Below are positions 7,275 through 12,761 of a stretch of DNA of 12,761 bases, piece by piece (the first letter of the stretch is position 1; each line of letters opens with the position of its first letter). The DNA is taken from NCBI GenBank assembly GCA_910577495.1, contig CAJTML010000058.1, positions 1-12,761 on the forward strand. Reading direction: 5' to 3'. A program made the translations under genes and the position numbers. The DNA comes from an uncultured Eggerthellaceae bacterium (lineage in GTDB: Bacteria; Actinomycetota; Coriobacteriia; Coriobacteriales; Eggerthellaceae). A model generated the notes under the pieces. It saw only the letters and a list, made by a program, of their open reading frames with translations. It was not told where the DNA came from and searched no databases.

Positions 7275-8095
7275 ACGCCTTCGTAGAAAAAGTCCTGACA
7301 GAAGGTCAGAAGCATAAGCGCGTCTTGCCGTGGCGCTATATTGATGATCCTTACGCTGTCTTAGTTTCTGAGGTTATGCTTCAGCAAACGCAGGTCAGCC
7401 GGGTCTTGCCACGGTGGGAGCGCTTTTTGGCGCTTTTTCCTACGGTGGATGCGCTTGCCGCTGCTGACCAGGCAACGGTGCTTGAGCAGTGGCAGGGGCT
7501 TGGCTATAACCGCCGCGCGCTGGCCTTAAAGCGCTGTGCGGAAATCTGTGCAGTTGAGTATGCGGGATCACTTCCCAAAGAACTAGATCAGCTGCTGGCG
7601 CTTCCTGGGATTGGCTCGGCAACCGCAGCGGGTGTGCGCTCGTTTGCCTACAATCTTCCGAGTGTCTATCTGGAAACCAACGTACGCACCGTCTTTTTGC
7701 ACGAGCTTTTCCCCGATGAAGAGGGCGTGACGGACAAACAGCTCATACCGTTGGTGGAACAAACCTGTCCTCTTGATGATCCCCGCACGTGGTACTACGC
7801 TCTGCTTGACTACGGCGCTTATCTCAAAACCACCGTTGGCAACGCCTCGCGCAGGAGTGCGCACTATGCCAAGCAGTCAACCTTTGAAGGGTCGCGCAGA
7901 CAAAAACGCGCGTTTTTGGTGCGCGAAGTGTTAGCGCAACCAGGTGTTACCCTTGAGCAGCTCACGTCCAAGCTTGCAACGTTTGAGCAACAGCACGCAC
8001 GCGTTGCGCTGACTGAGTCTGAAGTTGAAGCTATTCTTAATGATCTGGTGGGCGAAGGATTTTTCGCCCGCAGCGAAAACACCTTTCAAGCGTAA
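7265..8095 (+). CDS. MutY-like HhH-GPD DNA glycosylase lacking the Fe-S cluster
   Basis: This 276-aa protein begins at GTG 7265, inside the end of the Rrf2 gene, with AGGGAGACGGA upstream. It belongs to the endonuclease III/MutY superfamily. SEVMLQQTQV (35-44) supplies Glu36, the MutY general acid. The helix-hairpin-helix is LPGIGSATAAG (113-123). Where MutY has its catalytic Asp (xLDGNVxRV), this protein has YLETNVRTV with Glu137. The Nth lysine position holds Ala119, arguing against a bifunctional lyase. The region after ALLDYGAYLK should carry four Fe-S cysteines but has none (GNASRRSAHYAKQS). The C-terminus (about 205-272) reads like a small winged helix, not the NUDIX-like 8-oxoG recognition domain of full MutY (about 350 aa). 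Adenine removal opposite 8-oxoG is the likely but unproven role. It is often annotated as A/G-specific adenine glycosylase. Confidence 0.85.
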   Translation: MRLDAFVEKVLTEGQKHKRVLPWRYIDDPYAVLVSEVMLQQTQVSRVLPRWERFLALFPTVDALAAADQATVLEQWQGLGYNRRALALKRCAEICAVEYAGSLPKELDQLLALPGIGSATAAGVRSFAYNLPSVYLETNVRTVFLHELFPDEEGVTDKQLIPLVEQTCPLDDPRTWYYALLDYGAYLKTTVGNASRRSAHYAKQSTFEGSRRQKRAFLVREVLAQPGVTLEQLTSKLATFEQQHARVALTESEVEAILNDLVGEGFFARSENTFQA

Positions 8096-8104
8096 AGAGA
8101 ACTC

Positions 8105-8680
8105 ATGGGTTTTGTAGAGTTGTTGCTTATAGCGGTCGGGCTTTCCATGGATGCGTTTGCAGTTTCCATCTGCAAGGGCTTGTGCATGAAGCGCCTGAAC
8201 CTCAAACAGGCGCTCATCATTGGCCTGTTCTTTGGCGTTTTTCAGGCTGGCATGCCGCTTGTGGGATGGTTTTTAGGCAAGCAGTTTGAAACCTACATCA
8301 CGCCTATCGATCACTGGATTGCCTTTATTTTGCTTGCCTTCATTGGTGCAAAGATGCTCTTTGATGCCTTTCACGAAGACGATGAGCAGCTCTCTTGTCC
8401 AGCTGACGGAAAGCTTGATTATAAAGAGTTGACCATGATGGCTATAGCCACCTCAATTGATGCGTTGGCGGTTGGCATTACATTTGCATTCTTGCAGGTC
8501 TCCATTGTGCCTGCGGTGAGTCTGATTGGCATTACCACGTTTGTCCTCTCCGTAGGAGGCGTGGTGTTGGGCTATCGTGTGGGAAGCAGGTATGAAAAAC
8601 CAGCCGCCATCGTGGGCGGCGTGGTTCTCATTTTGATTGGACTCAAAATTTTGCTTGAGCACCTTGGTATTCTTGGATAA
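8105..8680 (+). CDS. mntP: Manganese efflux pump MntP
   Basis: This is a 191-aa inner-membrane protein of the MntP/YebN (DUF204) family, which exports Mn2+ and protects against manganese overload. It has six predicted hydrophobic segments as two related halves of three. Each half carries the family's key acidic motif: SMDAFAVS with Asp16, and ATSIDALAVG with Asp119. A polar, acidic cytoplasmic loop (about 95-110, HEDDEQLSCPADGK) joins the halves. The length equals the family norm. It starts 9 bp after the MutY-like stop, with a weak AAAGAGA ribosome site, so it is probably co-transcribed. No yybP-ykoY manganese riboswitch can fit in this gap. Mn control, if any, would have to act at the cluster promoter. 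It ends 16 bp from the convergent pheA gene. Confidence 0.95.
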   Translation: MGFVELLLIAVGLSMDAFAVSICKGLCMKRLNLKQALIIGLFFGVFQAGMPLVGWFLGKQFETYITPIDHWIAFILLAFIGAKMLFDAFHEDDEQLSCPADGKLDYKELTMMAIATSIDALAVGITFAFLQVSIVPAVSLIGITTFVLSVGGVVLGYRVGSRYEKPAAIVGGVVLILIGLKILLEHLGILG

Positions 8681-8696
8681 TTGCCCGCCGCAGAAA

Positions 8697-9542
8697 TTAG
8701 ACCGGGTAGCTGCCTAAAACTTTCACTTCGCGAAGTTTTAAGCGCAGGCAGTTAAGGGCCGTTTGAATGTGCGGCTCGTTCACGTTGCCTTCGAATTCAA
8801 TAAAGAACATATAGTCACCGAGCGCTTGCTTGGTGGGACGCGACTGAATGAGCGTCATGTTGATATTGGCGTAGGCAAGCTCGGTCAAAATCATGTTCAA
8901 GGTGCCAGCACGGTCTTGCTGCATAAACAGCGCGATGCTGCTTTTGTAGCGATCCCCCGTAAAGACTTGCGGATGTCCCTGCCGGCCAATCAGGTCAAAC
9001 ACCGTTTGATTGCCAAAGTGATCCTCAATTTCGCCGGTATAAACCTTCGCCCCATACAGCTGGGCGGCGAAGGCATTCGCAATGCCTGCAATGTGCTTGT
9101 CTTCCATAACTTTGCGCACGCTGTCAGCGGTTGATGACGTGATGATGGTTGAGCGGCCAGGCAGTTGCTCGTTGATGAAGCGGCGGCACTGCGCGATGCC
9201 TTGCGCGTGCGACGCCACGCACGTGATGTCTTCAAGCTTTGCCTCGGGGTGCATGATGAGGCAGTGGTGAATATCGACGACCTCTTCGCCAAGAATAGTG
9301 GCATTGCTTTTGAGTGCGAAGTTGTCAAGCGTGGCGGTTACCGGGCCTTCCAGCGCGTTTTCTTTGCCCACCACGCCATATTCGCAGCGGCCACGATCCA
9401 CGCACTCAAACACTTCATCAAATGAAGAGCACTCTAAAAGCTCGGGGTTTTCTATGCCCATACGTGCGGCGAAAGCAAGTGCAGCTTCGTGGGTGTAGGT
9501 GCCCTCAGGACCCAAATAAGCAAATGTTGGCGAAGTGCTCAT
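8697..9542 (-). CDS. pheA: Prephenate dehydratase (monofunctional, with ACT domain)
   Basis: This 281-aa enzyme converts prephenate to phenylpyruvate in phenylalanine biosynthesis. It starts FAYLGPEGTYTHEAA, the classic beginning of the catalytic domain. There is no chorismate mutase domain. ATG 9542 was chosen because AAAGGA lies 8 bases upstream and the length matches the family; the longer ATG 9686 adds 48 unrelated residues. Further family blocks are EGPVTATLDN and the ADSVRKV to YTGEIEDH stretch. The normally invariant TRF active-site motif reads T180-V181-F182 (NQTVFDLIGR). The ACT domain (about 200-281) should bind phenylalanine for feedback control, but its motifs deviate: GALV appears as GTLN (213-216) and ESRP as QSRP (233-236). 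The gene stands alone and converges on mntP. Confidence 0.92.
   Translation of the reverse strand: MSTSPTFAYLGPEGTYTHEAALAFAARMGIENPELLECSSFDEVFECVDRGRCEYGVVGKENALEGPVTATLDNFALKSNATILGEEVVDIHHCLIMHPEAKLEDITCVASHAQGIAQCRRFINEQLPGRSTIITSSTADSVRKVMEDKHIAGIANAFAAQLYGAKVYTGEIEDHFGNQTVFDLIGRQGHPQVFTGDRYKSSIALFMQQDRAGTLNMILTELAYANINMTLIQSRPTKQALGDYMFFIEFEGNVNEPHIQTALNCLRLKLREVKVLGSYPV
8725..8736. repeat. 12-bp perfect palindrome ACTTCGCGAAGT near the 3' end of pheA
   Basis: ACTTCGCGAAGT is a perfect palindrome followed by TTTTAA on the plus strand. Together with AAAACTT at 8717-8723 it can form an AT-rich hairpin. It might help end transcription of mntP running into convergent pheA, but it lies within the pheA coding region and could be coincidence. 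Confidence 0.25.
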
Positions 9543-9550
9543 AGCGATAA

Positions 9551-9556
9551 TCCTTT
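9551..9556 (-). promoter_or_regulatory. Shine-Dalgarno site deciding the pheA start
   Basis: Read on the minus strand, AAAGGA lies eight bases before ATG 9542. It supports this start over the in-frame ATG at 9686. Confidence 0.65.
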
Positions 9557-9677
9557 GCGAAATATGCTTCAAAACATGATAAGTTGTCATCATAGCCAAT
9601 TTGAGTGCGTTCGTGTGCGCAATTTTGCACGAGGGGAGCAGGCGGATGCGCAGGGGGCTGATCTTGGGGCTGGGGAT

Positions 9678-9702
9678 GCAATGCATAAAAGAATTGCAAT
9701 GC
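9678..9702. repeat. Direct repeat GCAATGC, two copies 18 bp apart
   Basis: GCAATGC occurs at 9678-9684 and 9696-9702, about 200 bp before the hydrogenase start. GATGCAA (9675-9681) also pairs with TTGCATC (9712-9718) as inverted arms. The spacing, under two helical turns, could suit a regulator, but the units are short. Confidence 0.3.
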
Positions 9703-9754
9703 GCGTTTGCTTTGCATCAAAACTCTGCGATTGCCAGATAAACTGCATACATTT

Positions 9755-9780
9755 TGTTACGCCCTATGAGTTGCGTAACA
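9755..9780. promoter_or_regulatory. Candidate operator: inverted repeat TGTTACGC-N10-GCGTAACA
   Basis: Perfect 8-bp arms lie at 9755-9762 and 9773-9780 with a 10-bp spacer, 120 bp upstream of the hydrogenase small-subunit start. The size and symmetry fit a dimeric transcription factor site. It does not match the FNR/CRP consensus. As a hairpin it lacks a T-tract, although TTTTA follows the right arm. Confidence 0.4.
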
Positions 9781-9885
9781 TTTTATCGCCGCTGGCAGGT
9801 TAAACGTCTCGCTCACAAACGCGTGCTCGGCGCAGGTCATAAGGTTATGGAGAATAGCAGAAGTATGTGTAGACGAGGAGCACCT

Positions 9886-9894
9886 AAAGGAGGT
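9886..9894 (+). promoter_or_regulatory. Strong Shine-Dalgarno site for the hydrogenase small subunit
   Basis: AAAGGAGGT is near-perfectly complementary to the 16S 3' end and sits six bases before ATG 9901. It fixes this start and implies efficient translation. Confidence 0.85.
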
Positions 9895-9900
9895 GTGCAC

Positions 9901-11190
9901 ATGGGAAATGAGGCTTGCCGTAGTGAGTTTTATGATCTGTTAGATGCTCGTGGAGTATCTCGCCGTGACTTCATGAAGCTCTGCGGTGCCATCGCGGTTG
10001 CAGCTGGTTTATCTGAGGTTGCAATTCCGAAGGTTGCCCACGCCCTTGAGCAGTCGGTAATCGGCGCTACCAAGGGAAACTTGTACCCGGTCATTTGGAT
10101 CGAGGGTGCATCGTGCACGGGATGTACTGAATCCTTTGCACAAATGGAAACGCCGGACGCTGGAACGGTTGTGCTGGAGATGATTTCGCTCAACTATTCC
10201 GAAACGCTTTCTGCAGCTGCTGGTCATTCCGTAGAGGAAGCAAAAGCTCAAACCATTGAAGCAGGCGACTACGTATTGATTTACGAAGGTGCTGTTTTGA
10301 AGGGTTGGGACGGTAACGCATTGCGCGCTGCTGAAGAGGTTGGTACCGAAACGCTGGTTCAGGCTGCTGTAAACGCCAACGCTGTTGTTGCGCTTGGTTC
10401 TTGCGCAGTAAACGGCGGTTGGTGTGCTGCCCATCCGAATGCAGGTAATGCTTTGGGCGTGCAGCAATATCTGCAGGAGCAAGGTGTAGAGGTTCCCGTT
10501 GTGAACATCCCTGGCTGCCCTGCAAACCCCGAGTGGCTCATGAGCGTTCTGGTCAACGTCGTTATCATGAAGGATATGACGTTGCTGCTTGACCGCCTGA
10601 ACTCCATGAATATGCCCAACGACATCTTCGGTCAGACCATTCATGACAACTGCGAGCGTCGCGGTCACTTTGAGAATGGCGAATTTGTCTATCAGTTCGG
10701 CAGCAAAGAAGAAGCACTGGGCTACTGCCTGTATCCGATGGGCTGCCGCGGTCCTCAGACCAAGTCTATCTGCGGCGTGACCATGTGGAACAACCGTCGT
10801 AGCTGGTGTGTTCAGGCAGGCTCTCCCTGCATTGGCTGCTGCGAGGCTAACCCGATGAACCCGGGTCAAAACTGGGTTGAGGTTAACACGCCGTTCTACA
10901 AGCGTCATCGTGACCTGCGCATTGGCGACTGGGTACTTCAACCGGGCACCATTGCTTTGACGCTGACCGGCTTGGTTGCCGCAGCACTGGTTGTCCACGG
11001 CTTTGGCATGAAGCTCACCGGACGTATGGATGGCGGCGCTGACTTTGAGAAAGTACGCGCTTGGGACGCAAAGCATCCTGACAAGTCCATCGGTAAATAT
11101 GATCTCAACGAAGCTGAGATTGAAAAGGCATATCAAGAAAGCGCTGGTCATCCAATGGATAGCGCTGACGACAAATATGAGGGGAGGTAA
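9901..11190 (+). CDS. [NiFe]-hydrogenase small subunit, group 1, Tat-exported and membrane-anchored
   Basis: This 429-aa electron-transfer subunit of a membrane-bound H2-uptake hydrogenase carries the Fe-S relay. A twin-arginine signal SRRDFMK (20-26) precedes a hydrophobic stretch and a likely cleavage after AHA (46-48). The proximal cluster uses Cys72 and Cys75 (CTGC), Cys168 and Cys206. Gly74 and Gly173 occupy the positions that are cysteine in O2-tolerant [4Fe-3S] enzymes, so a standard [4Fe-4S] is expected. Distal cluster ligands are His248, Cys251, Cys276 and Cys282. Medial ligands are Cys291, Cys310 and Cys313, plus Cys303 at the usual proline position. Extra cysteines are 175 and 314. 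A C-terminal helix (about 350-370) anchors it. It is 5 bp upstream of the large subunit. It is analogous to HyaA/HybO; the Coriobacteria-associated group 1i is my guess for subgroup. Confidence 0.95.
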   Translation: MGNEACRSEFYDLLDARGVSRRDFMKLCGAIAVAAGLSEVAIPKVAHALEQSVIGATKGNLYPVIWIEGASCTGCTESFAQMETPDAGTVVLEMISLNYSETLSAAAGHSVEEAKAQTIEAGDYVLIYEGAVLKGWDGNALRAAEEVGTETLVQAAVNANAVVALGSCAVNGGWCAAHPNAGNALGVQQYLQEQGVEVPVVNIPGCPANPEWLMSVLVNVVIMKDMTLLLDRLNSMNMPNDIFGQTIHDNCERRGHFENGEFVYQFGSKEEALGYCLYPMGCRGPQTKSICGVTMWNNRRSWCVQAGSPCIGCCEANPMNPGQNWVEVNTPFYKRHRDLRIGDWVLQPGTIALTLTGLVAAALVVHGFGMKLTGRMDGGADFEKVRAWDAKHPDKSIGKYDLNEAEIEKAYQESAGHPMDSADDKYEGR

Positions 11191-11195
11191 GCTGC

Positions 11196-12761
11196 ATGAC
11201 ACGTTCTGTTATTGATCCGATTACACGTATCGAAGGTCACTTGCGCGTTGAGATGGAAGTTACCAACGGCAAGGTATCTGACGCATGGGTATCTGGTGGA
11301 TGCTTCCGCGGTATGGAGCTGGTTGTACAAGATCGTACTCCTGAAGATGCTGCGCAAATCGTACAACGCATTTGCGGCGTTTGCCCCATCTCTCATGCAC
11401 ATGCTTCATCTATTGCTACTGAGCGTGCGTATGGCATCACGATTTCCAACAACGCTCGTATCATTCGTAACCTGCTTGAGGGCGCACAGTTCTTGCACAG
11501 CCACATCCTGTGGCTCTACAACCTGGCAGCACTTGACTACGTCAACCCGCTCAATGCGCTGACGGCAGATGTTGCTGACACCTATGCTTTGGCAGAGGCT
11601 GCTGGCACCTCAGCAAACTCTGACTTCGCACAGCTTAAAGACCGCCTGAAGAACTTTGCTGACAACGGTCAGCTCTCGATCTTCTCGGGCAACTGGTTTG
11701 ACTCTGAGGACGGCACTGCTTACAAGCTGCCGCCGGAGCTTGATTTGATCTGCACTGCTCACTATCTTGAGGCACTGCAGATGCAGGCAAAGGCTTCTCA
11801 GATCTCTGGTCTTTTGGGCGGCAAGATGCCCCATATCATGACCTTGATCCCTGGTGGTACGGCATTTGTTCCCACCGAGCAGAAGCTTGATGACCTGAAG
11901 GCACTCGTTGACGAGCTGCATGCGTGGGTTACCACGACGGTTATCCCGGACACCTTGGCACTTGCTCAGTACTATCCTGAGGCATTTGAATTTGGTAAGG
12001 GCTGCGGCCGCTATATTGCTTGGGGTGTATTCGAGCGCCCGAGCATGGAGTACGCTGATCGTTACCTGCCGATGGCTGTTTTGGATGAGAACCTCAACGT
12101 ATCTGACGTTGATGAGCACCTCATCACTGAGTACATGGGTCACTCTTGGTACAAGGGCGATGACACCTACAACTCACCGTACTTCGTAACCGATCCTGAC
12201 TTTACGTCTTATGACGTAAACGATCGCTACACCTGGGTTAAGTGCCCGGCATACGACGGCAAGCCGTATGAGGCGGGCGGACTTTCTCGTGTGTTGGCAG
12301 CGTACAAGCGCAACGTTCCTGAGATCGTCGACATGGTTGATGACATGCTCAAGGCTTTGGGTATCCCGGGTCAAATTGCACCGCTGCAATCAACGCTTGG
12401 CCGTACTGCCGTTCGCCAAATTGAAACGGTGTATATCGCAAACCTCATGCAGCAGTGGGTTGATGAACTCATTGAGGCTGTTAAGAGCGGTGATAGCGAA
12501 TACTTCCGTGAGCCGCAAGGCATCACCGGTTCTGGTACGGGTCTGTGGGAGGCTCCGCGTGGTGCTCTCTATCACAGCGAAGAGATCAAAGACGGCAAGA
12601 TCACGGGCTACCAGATCATCATTCCGTCTACGTGGAACCTGGCTCCGCTCAACGCAGAGGGCGTACATGGTCCTATGGAGCAAGGTCTTATTGGCGTGCC
12701 GGTTGGCGATATTGAAAAGCCGATCAATGCACTTCGTACGGTACACAGCTTTGACCCCTGC
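11196..12761 (+). CDS. [NiFe]-hydrogenase large (catalytic) subunit, 3' end cut by window edge
   Basis: This is the first 522 residues of the subunit that holds the Ni-Fe active site and splits H2. The frame from ATG 11196 is open to the last base of the window. GGGGAGG at 11181-11187, overlapping the end of the small-subunit gene, is the ribosome site. The N-terminus DPITRIEGHLRVE is the family hallmark. The first metal-binding motif is RICGVC with Cys60 and Cys63, followed by PISHAHASS. Other conserved blocks are GGKMPHIMTLIPGG and the STWNLAPLN and EGVHGPMEQGL stretches near the end. The last visible residues, SFDPC, give the first Cys of the second CxxC motif; its second Cys and the C-terminal processing site lie outside. 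It has no signal peptide, so it should travel with the small subunit's Tat signal. It is analogous to HyaB/HybC. Confidence 0.95.
   Translation, partial: MTRSVIDPITRIEGHLRVEMEVTNGKVSDAWVSGGCFRGMELVVQDRTPEDAAQIVQRICGVCPISHAHASSIATERAYGITISNNARIIRNLLEGAQFLHSHILWLYNLAALDYVNPLNALTADVADTYALAEAAGTSANSDFAQLKDRLKNFADNGQLSIFSGNWFDSEDGTAYKLPPELDLICTAHYLEALQMQAKASQISGLLGGKMPHIMTLIPGGTAFVPTEQKLDDLKALVDELHAWVTTTVIPDTLALAQYYPEAFEFGKGCGRYIAWGVFERPSMEYADRYLPMAVLDENLNVSDVDEHLITEYMGHSWYKGDDTYNSPYFVTDPDFTSYDVNDRYTWVKCPAYDGKPYEAGGLSRVLAAYKRNVPEIVDMVDDMLKALGIPGQIAPLQSTLGRTAVRQIETVYIANLMQQWVDELIEAVKSGDSEYFREPQGITGSGTGLWEAPRGALYHSEEIKDGKITGYQIIIPSTWNLAPLNAEGVHGPMEQGLIGVPVGDIEKPINALRTVHSFDPC

Larger units (their letters stand above)
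9543..9900. other. 358-bp intergenic region between divergent pheA and the hydrogenase genes
   Basis: No independent gene is supported here. On the minus strand TATGAT (9589-9594) is a plausible -10 for pheA, about 47 bp before the start codon, but without a good -35. On the plus strand there is a G-rich patch (about 9633-9677), GCAATGC direct repeats, an 8-bp inverted repeat (listed separately) and a long leader before the hydrogenase start. GATAAA at 9737-9742 with TTGCAT at 9712-9717 is a weak promoter-like pair with 19-bp spacing. The hydrogenase frame remains open upstream to ATG 9754, but that stretch looks non-coding. Confidence 0.5.

Noticed and set aside
8096..8104. A manganese riboswitch before mntP
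   Set aside because: The gap is 9 bp and mntP is coupled to the preceding gene, so there is no room for an aptamer.
8681..8696. A strong bidirectional terminator between mntP and pheA
   Set aside because: The 16-bp gap has no GC-rich hairpin followed by a T-run. Only the weak palindrome inside pheA is nearby.
9543..9686. N-terminal extension of PheA to ATG 9686, or a Phe leader peptide
   Set aside because: The extension has no phenylalanine codons and no family similarity, and AAAGGA marks ATG 9542.
9754..9900. N-terminal extension of the hydrogenase small subunit to ATG 9754
   Set aside because: AAAGGAGGT directly before ATG 9901 and the Tat signal at normal distance from that ATG favour the shorter protein.
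10009..11202. A 397-aa minus-strand open frame opposite the hydrogenase small subunit
   Set aside because: The plus strand carries all hydrogenase Fe-S ligands and a strong ribosome site. The long antisense frame is a by-product of codon usage.
11610..12143. A minus-strand open frame inside the hydrogenase large subunit
   Set aside because: The plus-strand frame is unbroken and strongly conserved in pattern, so this is a shadow frame.

Overview
The window looks like chromosomal DNA of an anaerobic, moderate-GC actinobacterium. My best guess is class Coriobacteriia (Eggerthellaceae-like). This is inference from protein style, a twin-arginine-exported group 1 [NiFe] uptake hydrogenase, an ABC exporter pair with a large extracellular insertion, and a cysteine-free MutY-like glycosylase. 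No rRNA, tRNA, CRISPR array, insertion sequence or phage gene was seen.

Layout: (1) 161-4212, two translationally coupled genes for a heterodimeric ABC exporter, with complementary defects in their ATP sites. (2) 4302-4997, a HAD-IB phosphatase-like hydrolase. (3) 4998-5198, an intergenic region with weak promoter-like elements. (4) 5199-8680, a tightly packed four-gene cluster: a degenerate AAA+-like protein (pseudo-ATPase), an Rrf2/IscR-family regulator with four clustered cysteines, a MutY-like HhH-GPD glycosylase lacking Fe-S cysteines, and the manganese exporter MntP. (5) 8697-9542 on the minus strand, convergent with mntP, a monofunctional prephenate dehydratase (PheA). (6) 9543-9900, a 358-bp region between divergent genes with an 8+8 bp inverted repeat and a short direct repeat. 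(7) 9901 to the window end, the start of a [NiFe]-hydrogenase operon: a Tat-exported small subunit, and a large subunit cut by the window edge at the first Cys of its C-terminal CxxC motif.

How the parts may work together: the hydrogenase should oxidise H2 outside the membrane and pass electrons inward through a partner beyond the window. The 5199-8680 cluster joins a putative redox or Fe-S sensing regulator, a base-excision repair enzyme and Mn efflux, which suggests an oxidative-stress or metal theme (inference). Several start codons were moved downstream of the longest possible ORF because a strong Shine-Dalgarno sequence marks an internal start.

The least familiar item is the AAA+-like protein at 5199-6722. 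It keeps the overall AAA+ architecture but has lost the Walker A lysine and has an inverted Walker B acidic pair.
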